Position numbers and translations under genes: made by a program
The notes under the pieces: model-generated
Told to the model about the DNA's origin: nothing
The model's input: the letters and a program-made list of their open reading frames with translations, nothing else
Database searches by the model: none
Assembly: GCA_001769835.1 (NCBI GenBank)
Contig: MEPR01000021.1
Span: forward strand, 32,366-70,501
DNA: 38,136 nucleotides
Direction: 5' to 3'
DNA from: Bdellovibrionales bacterium GWB1_55_8
GTDB taxonomy: Bacteria > Bdellovibrionota > UBA1018
Shown: piece by piece, positions 25,131-33,335 of the stretch
How the letters are laid out: the number at the start of each line of letters is the position of its first letter
How positions within the stretch are numbered: position 1 is the first letter of the stretch

Positions 25131-26332
25131 ATAAACGCGCCATTGTTCTCCGCTATCATGAAGTGGCATTAAAAGGTGCGAACCGGGGATGGTTTGAAGA
25201 ACGCCTTGCGATCAATGCGAGAAAACTCGTAGCGCGAGCCGCGAAGATTCAAGGGGAAGGGCCTGATTCCCCGGGTAAGGTGGAAGTGACACGGCAGCAC
25301 GGCCGGATTCTTCTGCACATCGAATGCGATGCGTCCGTAAGACAATCCATGAAACGCCTCTTCGGCATTTCAAGCGCCAGCCCTATCCGTTTCGTGCCGA
25401 CAGACAAGGAAGCCCTGCTCGCCGCCGCGTTCGAGGAGGTTCGTGATTACATGGCACTTCACGGAACTCCGAAAAGTTTTCGCGTGCTCACCAAACGCAG
25501 CGACAAGGCCCTTCCTGAAACCTCGATCGAGCTGGATCACTTCATCGGAGGAAACCTGAAGGAGGCTTTTCCAGAGATCGCGGTCGACCTGGAAAACCCG
25601 GAGATGATCTTGGGCCTCGAGATTCGCAGGGGAGAATCCTTCATCTGGACGGAAAAGATCCCGGGGCCAGGCGGGCTTCCGGTGGGAACGAATGCGAGAA
25701 TACTGGCGTTGCTCTCGGGTGGCATTGATTCGCCGGTGGCAGCGATTCAAATCTTGAAGCGCGGGTCACCGGTCTCATACGTCCATTTTCACGGTGCTCC
25801 GTTCGTAGGCGAGGACGTTCTTGAGAAAATCGAGGATCTGGTCCGCGTGGTGAACCGTTATCAGCCGGATCCCGAGCCTCTCCAAATCGTTCCATTCGGA
25901 AAATTGCAGGAACAGATAGCGCTCGTGACAAATCCGAAAATGCGCACGGTGCTCTACCGTCGCATGATGATCCGCATCGCGTGCCGTCTCGCTCGGACCA
26001 TTGGCGCGCACGCCCTTGCAACCGGTGAAAGCCTGGGTCAAGTGGCGAGCCAGACGGTCGAGAACATCGCCGCAGTGGACTCAGCCGCGGACCTTCCGAT
26101 CCTCAGGCCCCTGATCACTTATGACAAGGACGACATCATCGTTGCCGCACGAAAATGCGAAACGTTTGACATCTCCATCCGACCAGGAATTGACTGCTGC
26201 ACGCTTTTCGCCGATCGGCACCCCTCGCTTCGCACGACTCATGCCCTGGTGCAGGAGCAGGAATCGCGCTTCGATGTCAACGGGCTGATGGAGCAGGCGC
26301 TGGCATCGGTGGAGACCCGGAGGGTTCGGTAG
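25127..26332 (+). CDS. thiI: tRNA 4-thiouridine synthetase ThiI, short form
   Basis: ThiI adenylates uridine 8 of tRNA and inserts sulfur. The 401-residue protein has an N-terminal ferredoxin-like and THUMP region (VLRYHEVALKGANRGWFEERL and onward). The PP-loop SGGIDSPVA (from residue 197) binds ATP, and ATGESLGQVASQTVENI is the ThiI signature. The C-terminal rhodanese domain of the E. coli enzyme is absent, as in Bacillus-type ThiI, which receives sulfur directly from a dedicated desulfurase. That fits the adjacent desulfurase gene. The ATG at 25127 overlaps its stop. The last 56 bases overlap the 3' end of the opposite-strand thioredoxin gene. Confidence 0.94.
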   Translation: MNKRAIVLRYHEVALKGANRGWFEERLAINARKLVARAAKIQGEGPDSPGKVEVTRQHGRILLHIECDASVRQSMKRLFGISSASPIRFVPTDKEALLAAAFEEVRDYMALHGTPKSFRVLTKRSDKALPETSIELDHFIGGNLKEAFPEIAVDLENPEMILGLEIRRGESFIWTEKIPGPGGLPVGTNARILALLSGGIDSPVAAIQILKRGSPVSYVHFHGAPFVGEDVLEKIEDLVRVVNRYQPDPEPLQIVPFGKLQEQIALVTNPKMRTVLYRRMMIRIACRLARTIGAHALATGESLGQVASQTVENIAAVDSAADLPILRPLITYDKDDIIVAARKCETFDISIRPGIDCCTLFADRHPSLRTTHALVQEQESRFDVNGLMEQALASVETRRVR

Positions 26333-26894
26333 CTTTCTTGCTCTGGATAATCGCCTTGCTCACGGCGAACCTCACGCGGGGACTCTTCCAATCCACAACT
26401 CCCATCCACTTATCGACGATCCGGAGTTCCGTGTCGAGGAGATAGGATTCCGGAAATTTCGTCGTGCCGAAAGCACGCGCCGTGGCGCTCTCCGGATCGA
26501 GAAGAGAGATCATGTTGGGCGGTACATTCGCCTGCGGCAATACTTTCAAAGCCTGCGGCCACTGCTCGTCAACGCTGATCGCAACAAGCTTCACCGGCAG
26601 CCCACCAAACTGCGAAGCAGCGGCGACCCAGCGCGGAATCTCATCGAGACACGGAGGACACCAGCTCGCCCAGAAGTGGATCAAAACCACGTTTCCTCGC
26701 AAATTTTCCAGGCCGTGGCTTTTTCCGGCTGAATCCTTCAATTCGAAACGAGGCGCAGACGCCCCCTTGGCTGGGGCCGGTGCGCGTTCACAAGCGGAAA
26801 ACGCGAGAAAAACCGCGCCGCATACAATTACGGCCGTTGTGAAACGCCTTAAAATGGCTGCCCGCCGGGCAATTCCTAAAAAGGTAAGCATCAT
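26277..26894 (-). CDS. TlpA/ResA-like thioredoxin, membrane-anchored or lipoprotein
   Basis: This 205-residue exported thiol-disulfide protein has an N-terminal hydrophobic segment ending in AFSACERAP, a plausible though not ideal lipobox, so it should sit in the envelope facing the periplasm. The thioredoxin fold follows: FWASWCPPC carries the redox pair, and TKFPESYLLD holds the cis-proline region, slightly altered from the usual TxxPxTFLID. Such proteins reduce cytochrome c apoproteins or other periplasmic disulfides. The tail is Pro- and Ser-rich and is encoded opposite the end of thiI. A TATGAT hexamer lies eight bases before the double ATG, with no clear -35. Confidence 0.88.
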   Translation of the reverse strand: MMLTFLGIARRAAILRRFTTAVIVCGAVFLAFSACERAPAPAKGASAPRFELKDSAGKSHGLENLRGNVVLIHFWASWCPPCLDEIPRWVAAASQFGGLPVKLVAISVDEQWPQALKVLPQANVPPNMISLLDPESATARAFGTTKFPESYLLDTELRIVDKWMGVVDWKSPRVRFAVSKAIIQSKKATEPSGSPPMPAPAPSAR

Positions 26895-27000
26895 GCATTG
26901 TTATCATAAGATTCTTGATTCGTCTTCAGCCGATCAGCCAAATCCTTGGCGCTTTCGCTTGATGAAACAGACACTTAGACCGCAAAAAATAGCCTGAAAG

Positions 27001-27030
27001 TTGCGAAGTGCCGAATTTCACCGGTATAAT
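27001..27030 (+). promoter_or_regulatory. Strong promoter placing the start site at the HNH start codon
   Basis: TTGCGA (27001-27006), an 18-base spacer and a perfect TATAAT (27025-27030) end six bases before the ATG at 27037. There is no Shine-Dalgarno between them. The expected transcription start falls on or next to the start codon, so the mRNA should be leaderless. Confidence 0.65.
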
Positions 27031-27036
27031 GTAATT

Positions 27037-27588
27037 ATGAGCCATGCATTAGTGCTCAACGCCTCTTTCGAACCTCTTCTGATCGTCACCTGGCAGCGAG
27101 CCATCCAACTGCTGTTCCAGGGAAAGGTAGAGGTCATTGAAGAATCAGACCGGGAAATTCACTCAGTCCGCGTGAGCATTAAAGTCCCGGCAGTGCTTCG
27201 ACTCCTGAAATACGTCCCCCTCAACAAGAAAAAGCAGCTGATTCGTTTTTCACGTGCCAACATCCTGCTCCGCGATCGGGACATCTGCCAATATTGCGGG
27301 GGTAAGTTTGCGAGGACACAGTTGACACTGGATCACGTGATTCCGATCGTCCAGGGTGGACGCAAGTCCTGGGAGAATATCGTCACGGCCTGCAAACCGT
27401 GCAATCAGAAAAAGGGCGGCCGCACTCCGATCCAGGCCCACATGCACCTGATTCGCCAACCACAGCAGCCAAACTGGCTCCCTTCGGTGCAACTGCGGCT
27501 CGGTGTCTCTCGAGCGCCCGAGCGATGGAAGCTCTATTTCAAGTTTGTTGATCGATCATCAGGTGACCCCGAGCCCGATACCGGGTAA
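27037..27588 (+). CDS. HNH-family endonuclease-like protein
   Basis: This 183-residue protein belongs to a widespread group of stand-alone HNH proteins that begin with ALVLNASFEPLLIVTWQRAIQLL. The nuclease motif is intact: CQYCGGKF, LDHVIPIVQGG, the WENIVTAC segment and CKPCNQKKGG. The two CxxC pairs would bind structural zinc, and the histidine of LDHV is the usual general base. The group's cellular function is poorly defined. There is no toxin, restriction or phage context here. It starts a three-gene unit with an ECF sigma factor and an anti-sigma factor, from a strong promoter with no leader. Confidence 0.88.
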   Translation: MSHALVLNASFEPLLIVTWQRAIQLLFQGKVEVIEESDREIHSVRVSIKVPAVLRLLKYVPLNKKKQLIRFSRANILLRDRDICQYCGGKFARTQLTLDHVIPIVQGGRKSWENIVTACKPCNQKKGGRTPIQAHMHLIRQPQQPNWLPSVQLRLGVSRAPERWKLYFKFVDRSSGDPEPDTG

Positions 27589-27598
27589 GATTTCAAAC

Positions 27599-28078
27599 GT
27601 GGCCGCCAAGTCGAAGACCAGTCCTGCCGAACAGGTTGTTGAACGCCATGGAGCGCTCGTGGTTGACCTTTGCGAAACCGTGCTCTGGGACCAGAGTCAT
27701 GCGCAACAGGCCTATCATTGGATCTCCAAACAACTTCGCAAATCAAAAGAGGCTTTCGAGGTTCACGAGCGAAGCTGGGTCCTGCAAATAGCATGTTCCC
27801 GGATTCAGGAGATCGACGCTCGACACAAGATTCAACTCACCCCCTCCGAGCAGATCGAACTGGATTCCGCATCCAATCCCGTGAGTCGGAGAGAGCGGTT
27901 CCGTTACTATTTTCATCGGCTCACGACAGAGCAGCGCATCCTGCTGACGCTACGAGAACGTCACAAGGTCCCCTACTCTGAAATCGGAGCCGCTCTCGGC
28001 ATACCGATCGATTCCCTGAAAATATTGCGGCAGCAGGCGCTACGCACGATCGAAGATTGGATCTGGGAAGGCAAATGA
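27599..28078 (+). CDS. ECF-like RNA polymerase sigma factor
   Basis: This 159-residue sigma-70-family protein is small, as in the extracytoplasmic-function group. The C-terminal region 4 is clear: LTTEQRILLTLRERHKVPYSEIGAALGIPIDSLKILRQQALRTIEDW, with the helix-turn-helix in the middle. The N-terminal half should be region 2 but is divergent, without the usual DAEDLVQ block, so this may be an atypical sigma factor or a region-4 relative. The start is probably the GTG at 27599, ten bases after the HNH stop. It couples by ATGA to a zinc anti-sigma gene, which supports the call. Confidence 0.75.
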   Translation: MAAKSKTSPAEQVVERHGALVVDLCETVLWDQSHAQQAYHWISKQLRKSKEAFEVHERSWVLQIACSRIQEIDARHKIQLTPSEQIELDSASNPVSRRERFRYYFHRLTTEQRILLTLRERHKVPYSEIGAALGIPIDSLKILRQQALRTIEDWIWEGK

Positions 28079-28968
28079 ACTGTTTTGAATTCCAGAATCA
28101 CGCCTCTGATTACCTTGATGGCGAACTCGGCGCCACCGAGTCCCGTGTATTTCAGGAGCATCTCGACCAGTGCGGAGAATGCAAGGAACGAATAGATCGG
28201 TTTCAGATCATCATCCAGGAAATCGCCCTCCGTCCCCGGTCGCCACTACCTGATTTTTCAGGCAAGTTGCCGCGAAGAATCTCACTCAAGCCAGGAGTCA
28301 TCCGCCGCTCGAGCAAGTCTCTCTGGATCAGCATCCCCTGGTACATTCGAACGACGATTGAAGGAGTGAGCGTCGTGCTCCTGGTTTTGGCCGCAGTGTC
28401 CACCGGCCCGAAGCTCAGGCTTCTTTATGAAAGAAGCATTGAACGCAGCATGACGGAATTCAACGAGACATTCAATGACACTCAACTGGCCTCGTCAGAC
28501 CTTCCCCCACTGGCTCGCGGCACCAGCGCAGGCGCTCCGCTTCCCGAGTCGGGCTCGGAAGAAGAGTTCATGGACGATGCCGAAGTAACTATAGAAGATG
28601 CACCAGACGTGGTTACCGCGAACAAAGACGGCGATCCTCGCGTAGGCAGTTCCGAAGTCTGGCGTTTCAACCTGAAGACCGACAGTCCTCATGAAATTCG
28701 TGCAAAACTGGTTCAGATTTTCTCCGAACTCAGGATTCCTGGCGACACCCCGGGAATTGGCGGAGTTGAGGCACCCGGAGGAATCCAATTCGACCTGTTA
28801 TTGTCTCAGAATTCCGTGGCACCGCTCAAACGTGAACTGCAGAAAATAGCGCCGCGAGCACTGAACAATTCTCCAGTGGGAGAAACCTTTGCCTGGTACA
28901 AGAACAAATCCAGAAAGAAGATCCCGAACGGGAAAACCCGCGTCGTGATCTGGCTGTCGCAAATGTAA
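28075..28968 (+). CDS. Zinc-dependent anti-sigma factor with one membrane helix
   Basis: This 297-residue protein should hold the preceding sigma factor inactive. The N-terminal zf-HC2/ZAS domain has CFEFQNHASDYLDGELG and the zinc motif HLDQCGEC (HxxxCxxC). One membrane helix follows near residues 95-115 (EGVSVVLLVLAAVSTG). The ~180-residue outer part has an acidic stretch (SGSEEEFMDDAEVTIED) and a beta-rich end that I do not recognise; it may be the signal-sensing part. Release could occur by oxidation of the zinc site or by proteolysis, neither of which can be read from sequence. Confidence 0.85.
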   Translation: MNCFEFQNHASDYLDGELGATESRVFQEHLDQCGECKERIDRFQIIIQEIALRPRSPLPDFSGKLPRRISLKPGVIRRSSKSLWISIPWYIRTTIEGVSVVLLVLAAVSTGPKLRLLYERSIERSMTEFNETFNDTQLASSDLPPLARGTSAGAPLPESGSEEEFMDDAEVTIEDAPDVVTANKDGDPRVGSSEVWRFNLKTDSPHEIRAKLVQIFSELRIPGDTPGIGGVEAPGGIQFDLLLSQNSVAPLKRELQKIAPRALNNSPVGETFAWYKNKSRKKIPNGKTRVVIWLSQM

Positions 28969-28986
28969 TCTACGAGACGACTGCTC

Positions 28987-30186
28987 TCACTTTTTAGGTT
29001 TCAGGAGCCGTGTAGCCTCTTTCTCGATGGCGTCGGTCGCCCACACCGGGTTCACCATCGTGTCTCTTTCGGCAGAACCGTCGACTTTTCTAACCTCGTC
29101 ATTCGCCGACGTATCCCATGGCTCATCGGAATCTTTACTGCTCGCACTCGGAGGCGCGGAGGGCTCAGTAACCCTTGCCGTCGCATTCAACGGTTTCGCG
29201 GGCGGCTTCGGAGGAGTTTTTTCGCTGCCCTTCGCGGAAGCAGTGGACCTGTTCGGACCGCTGGTGCCGGTTTTGGAATCACTTTTGGATTCGCCCTTGC
29301 TCACTAACTTGAGTTCTTCCAGTTTGCCGTTCACCGCGCCAATGATGGATCGGCGAGCGCGCTGAAACGCTCTCTCCTGGTTTCCGCTGGGCTCCGCGTT
29401 GGGGTTTACGGTGACAGCCTTGGCGCTCTTCTCGAGTGACTTCCACTCAACCGCGAACTTGCCATATCGCTCAAGATACGCCGCCGTAGCCTTATCGAAG
29501 GCCTCCTTCTGGGCTTTCTTTCCCTTTTCGGAAGTATCAACAACAGTGAGTTTCTCGGAGGATGGATCAGAAGGATCCCTGGGGACCTCTTTAAAAATAT
29601 AGAAATCTTCGAGTAATGGCGGCCGAGGTGTTGCGTCGCGTTTCCAATCAGCCATTGTCGGTGTTTTAGCGTCCTTCTTCACCTTCTCCTTCACCCGATC
29701 CCAGGTAATCACGGTGGGTATCTGCGGCTTCAGCTTCTTCGTAACCGGCTTTGCCGTAACCGTTCCCTTGTCGGAATACAGGGAACTTGCCGACATTTCG
29801 TTTTTTCCGATCGCGTTCCGGGATTCATACAGCGCACGAGTGGCTGCCGTCACGTAACGCTGCTGGCAGGCGTCGGCACTTTCCAGTTCGGCGCAGAATC
29901 CGCCGAGTTCTCGCAAAATGTCGTCTCCGTCAGTAAGCGCGTCCACCTGCTGGATGCGCTCGTAGGTATATCGCGCATCGAGGCTCAGTGCTTCGTTGCT
30001 CTTCTTGAGCATGCAGGTTTGACCGCATTCGTGGTACTCGTTTTCGTTTGCCCATGGGGTGTCCGACGGGGCGAGGGCACCTCCGGCTGATTCCGCCCAA
30101 GCGGCGTTTTGCGGAACCCCGACCAGGACGCCGGCGAAGGTCGATAAAATTGCAAGAAAAGCGCGCGTATGATTCTTCCGGAACAT
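28987..30186 (-). CDS. Exported protein of unknown function
   Basis: I recognise no family. The 399-residue protein has a signal peptide (MFRKNHTRAFLAILSTFAGVLVG, cleavage after AAWA) and a strong ribosome site, AAGGGGA five bases before the ATG at 30186. The first ~100 mature residues contain four cysteines (ECGQTCMLKK, GGFCAEL, ADACQQR) and look helical, suggesting two disulfides in the periplasm. The remainder is Lys-, Ser-, Thr- and Pro-rich and probably mostly disordered, with a final short helix. It diverges from the hydrolase-phospholipase operon across 265 bases that hold two palindromes, so the two units may be co-regulated. Confidence 0.7.
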   Translation of the reverse strand: MFRKNHTRAFLAILSTFAGVLVGVPQNAAWAESAGGALAPSDTPWANENEYHECGQTCMLKKSNEALSLDARYTYERIQQVDALTDGDDILRELGGFCAELESADACQQRYVTAATRALYESRNAIGKNEMSASSLYSDKGTVTAKPVTKKLKPQIPTVITWDRVKEKVKKDAKTPTMADWKRDATPRPPLLEDFYIFKEVPRDPSDPSSEKLTVVDTSEKGKKAQKEAFDKATAAYLERYGKFAVEWKSLEKSAKAVTVNPNAEPSGNQERAFQRARRSIIGAVNGKLEELKLVSKGESKSDSKTGTSGPNRSTASAKGSEKTPPKPPAKPLNATARVTEPSAPPSASSKDSDEPWDTSANDEVRKVDGSAERDTMVNPVWATDAIEKEATRLLKPKK

Positions 30187-30366
30187 GGCTTCCCCTTGGC
30201 TCGTGTGATTACTGATAAAAGAAGCAAGTTTCACACCTAAGAGCCCCTTCTCAACTGATCGGAATCTTATGGATTTCCTGAAGCTCTGCCCCCCCAGCCC
30301 TACGAAAACTGTTTACTTCCAGGACACTGTCAAAATTTTGATCATTGAGCCGGAAAAGCAGCTAAA

Positions 30367-30399
30367 AACCCGAAGGGTTGAGCAGCATTTCCAAATGCT
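30367..30399. promoter_or_regulatory. Two adjacent perfect palindromes upstream of the hydrolase/PLD operon
   Basis: AACCC-GAA-GGGTT spans 30367-30379 and AGCATTT-CC-AAATGCT spans 30384-30399. They lie 53-85 bases before the start codon at 30452, a usual place for operators, and between two divergent units. No matching regulator is identifiable here. No convincing -35/-10 pair was found, so the promoter itself is unresolved. Confidence 0.45.
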
Positions 30400-30451
30400 T
30401 CCGCGCCAAAACGCATGCACAATAGAGTCTGTTCCCAAGGAGGGAAACACC

Positions 30452-32041
30452 ATGGCGACGGCCCTTATCTTCCGTTTTGCTTTTATTCTCACCTTCATTG
30501 CCACGACTGCCGGCATCGGTTGCTCCACCTTGAGAAAAACCCCAGGACAGCGCTTACCCGCTTCCGCTGAACAAGAGCTCTCGGAAACGGATCGAGCGAT
30601 TCTTCAATTTCAGGAGCTCGCTGAAGAAGCACTCGTGTGGCGTGCAATTGCGGCGAAATACGCTCCTATTCTTGCTGGAGCGAGTAAATCCGGGCACCTC
30701 ACGCATGATCAGCTGGAAGCACTTCACAAGAGTGGTAGCGAATACCTTGAGCTTCGAAAGAAAATCATGGCACTCGCCAAAGACTCCGAATGGATGGTCG
30801 ACTCAAAATCCAAGGTGAAGTTCAATCCGGGTAGCGGCACCAGTGTCGTGACCGAAGACGGCTTCTTCACCAGGAAGCGTACGGTCGTTAACCTGGACCC
30901 GAGCGATGCTGAGGGCAGGAAAATCCTGACTGAACTCAAGATGTCCGCCGCCGCCGCCCTGCTGCTCTATGACAATTACCTGATCGGAGTTTATCCCTAC
31001 TGGGAAAATCGCAAACTGCGCTACCTGCTGAACAAGGACCATCTGGAGAAATCGAATCAGCTCAAGAAAGTGACGGAAAGCTTTCTCAATAAGAAATCAC
31101 GGAAAAAAGTGGCCCGCGCTCTCGGGATCATCGAAAAAGATCTGGAATGGAAAACAGCTCAGGGACAGCAAACAGGAAAACCTGAACAGTATCTCGAGCT
31201 CCTCATCCAACAAAGCCCGACCTTTTCCTATTTGGAAGCGGGAGCCTTCAAGAAAGTCGGACCCAAGCGCGATGCCGCCGTTCTGGTCGCGATCACGGAG
31301 GACCTGGGGTTCCTCGGCAAGGCGTTCTCTTACGTGACGAGCAAACTATTCGGAAATTCTGTCGGGCTCATCGAGTTCCGAAAAGGCTATCTGACGAAAC
31401 TTTCCGATAGCGAACGTGCCGGAATCGCAAACCAGCTCGAACCACTCGACGTCCTTCTTGAGAAAACACCGTTCCGGCTCACGGATAAATTCATTCCAGG
31501 ACATTGGGGCCATGTGGCGATCTGGGTAGGAAATGAGCAACAGCTCACGGAGCTCGGAGTCTGGAACGACCCTGCCGTCGTCCCCTATCAAGACGCAGTC
31601 AGAAACGGGCACATGATAGTCGAAGCCTTGCGTCCAGGCGTTGAGATCAACACGCTCGAACACTTCCTGAATATCGACGATATCGGGGCATTAAGGCACC
31701 GCAATCTGACGATGGAACAAAGACGTGAATACGTCATCCGCACGTTCCAGCAGATCGGGAAAGCGTACGACTTCAACTTTGACGTGGAAACCGACAAAAG
31801 GATCGTCTGCTCCGAGTTGGCCTACGTGGTTTACCACAACGTGGACTGGCCCACTTCAAAGGCCCTGGGCCGCTACACGATCAGTCCGGACAACGTCGCA
31901 GTGCAGGCCATTGGCGGCGGCCCCTTTGATCCGGTCATCATTTATCACGAAGGCAAGCGGGTACCCGATCAAAGGCTGAACGAGATCCTGCCGCTGCTCC
32001 TCGAAGAACGTTACAAAGAAGTTGATAGAATTTTGAACTGA
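30452..32041 (+). CDS. Lipoprotein with C-terminal YiiX/YebB-like NlpC/P60 cysteine hydrolase domain
   Basis: This is a 529-residue envelope protein. The signal peptide ends at GIGCSTL, probably a lipidation cysteine. About 320 residues of mostly helical, unassigned sequence follow. The C-terminal part (about 345-500) matches the permuted papain-like YiiX family: PGHWGHVAIWVG with His354, a conserved acidic position at Glu391 (MIVEALRPG), and the nucleophile Cys453 in RIVCSELAYVVYH. Circularly permuted members act on amide or ester bonds, including lipids; the substrate here is unknown. The ATG at 30452 has AAGGAGG eight bases upstream. It heads an operon with another lipoprotein and an exported phospholipase-D-type enzyme. 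Confidence 0.85.
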   Translation: MATALIFRFAFILTFIATTAGIGCSTLRKTPGQRLPASAEQELSETDRAILQFQELAEEALVWRAIAAKYAPILAGASKSGHLTHDQLEALHKSGSEYLELRKKIMALAKDSEWMVDSKSKVKFNPGSGTSVVTEDGFFTRKRTVVNLDPSDAEGRKILTELKMSAAAALLLYDNYLIGVYPYWENRKLRYLLNKDHLEKSNQLKKVTESFLNKKSRKKVARALGIIEKDLEWKTAQGQQTGKPEQYLELLIQQSPTFSYLEAGAFKKVGPKRDAAVLVAITEDLGFLGKAFSYVTSKLFGNSVGLIEFRKGYLTKLSDSERAGIANQLEPLDVLLEKTPFRLTDKFIPGHWGHVAIWVGNEQQLTELGVWNDPAVVPYQDAVRNGHMIVEALRPGVEINTLEHFLNIDDIGALRHRNLTMEQRREYVIRTFQQIGKAYDFNFDVETDKRIVCSELAYVVYHNVDWPTSKALGRYTISPDNVAVQAIGGGPFDPVIIYHEGKRVPDQRLNEILPLLLEERYKEVDRILN

Positions 32042-32063
32042 ATCAATCAGTGAGGGACCATTC

Positions 32064-33335
32064 ATGATCACCCGAAGTCAGGCCTCGTTGGGGCTATTGT
32101 TCTTTGCACTCGCGCCAGGATGCGCCCATAAGGGTATCGATAGCCGGCAAGAGGCCGCCCGACAGCCCGCAGCCGCAGCAACAGCGAAACCTCCTCTTTC
32201 TGACCTGGACACGGTTCTATGGGGAGACCTCCTGCACGTCGATACCCACGGAAAACAGGTACGTAGGACGATGCAAACCCGCTTCTGGACGGACATGGAT
32301 TCAAGCCATCTCCGGGAAGGCGCCGGGGATGCCCTGAAGAACGCGCTCATGAAAAGTCTTACCGATGAATCGGACCCTTCCATCGGGTTTGCCAAAAAGC
32401 TTCAGGCAAACCTGATAGAGAACATCCTCAAGGAGTTCGTCCTCACCCTGAAGGTCTACAAAATCATCAACAAGACGCTCCAATTCGATGTCTACTTTCT
32501 TCCCGAATTGGATTCTCCCGCGAGTCTCTCGAACGAATTTTCGAGCAACGGCTTGGTTCTGCTTGAGAAAACCGGGCAACTCTCCCGAAAACTCGACCTG
32601 CTCGATAAACGGAAGATCACGTCTTCCCTGGCAGACTTCGCCAGAGATTCCCGCGAGATCGCTCCGCCAGATCGTTCAGGCGCCCGCCTGATTGGAAGCA
32701 TGCTTACAGTCCACATCAAGATCCTGGACATGAACTGGGATCCTTCGAAACCGATTCCGCTGCCCAAACGCAACGCCGTAAAAGGCTTTCTCCGCATGAG
32801 ACGCTATTTCGCGGTGAACGAGCCTTCGGCAGGGGGCTCCGAATGCGGTAATGGCGTCAAGATCCACGCCATCAAGAACAGCGCCGGCGAGGGTCCGCAT
32901 GAACAATGGCTGACGGTTGATGCCTTCTCGACCTTCAACCTCGCTTCTTTCGCACCCAAGGCGGATCGCATTGAAATCTATCCTGGCAGATTGATGGCAT
33001 CCAACCGGGGTTCACGCGACCTTCTCCCGAATAGGTCCGACTTTACAGGTAAAACCCTGAAGAGCGGCGAACTCACGTTGGAGCTTCAGGCTCCGGGCAC
33101 TCCATTATTCAAGGTCGCCGCAAAAAAGCTCACGTTCACTCTGCAAGGGGAACTCAATCGGATCGACTCCGACCTCACACTCTATCCCACCTACGATCCA
33201 GAAGAAGGGAACTGGAACATCCCTGCAGCTCACGAGCAAGCCATTGATTCTTGCGGCGAAGAAATCATCCAACAACTACGCTGGAACCGCCTGTTTTCCC
33301 GCTGGCAGCCCCTCGGCCAAGGAGATTTACAATGA
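32064..33335 (+). CDS. Putative lipoprotein of unknown function
   Basis: I recognise no family. The 423-residue protein begins with a short signal peptide ending in ALAPGCAHKG, a likely lipidation site, followed by an Ala/Gln-rich linker. The mature part mixes helices (DALKNALMKSLTDESDPSIGFAKKLQANLIENILKEF) with beta-rich segments in the C-terminal half (ELTLELQAPGTPLFKVAAKKLTFTLQGEL). GAGGGA lies about seven bases before the ATG. It sits 22 bases after the cysteine hydrolase and couples by ATGA to the phospholipase-D gene, so it probably works with them, perhaps as a scaffold or inhibitor (inference). Confidence 0.75.
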   Translation: MITRSQASLGLLFFALAPGCAHKGIDSRQEAARQPAAAATAKPPLSDLDTVLWGDLLHVDTHGKQVRRTMQTRFWTDMDSSHLREGAGDALKNALMKSLTDESDPSIGFAKKLQANLIENILKEFVLTLKVYKIINKTLQFDVYFLPELDSPASLSNEFSSNGLVLLEKTGQLSRKLDLLDKRKITSSLADFARDSREIAPPDRSGARLIGSMLTVHIKILDMNWDPSKPIPLPKRNAVKGFLRMRRYFAVNEPSAGGSECGNGVKIHAIKNSAGEGPHEQWLTVDAFSTFNLASFAPKADRIEIYPGRLMASNRGSRDLLPNRSDFTGKTLKSGELTLELQAPGTPLFKVAAKKLTFTLQGELNRIDSDLTLYPTYDPEEGNWNIPAAHEQAIDSCGEEIIQQLRWNRLFSRWQPLGQGDLQ

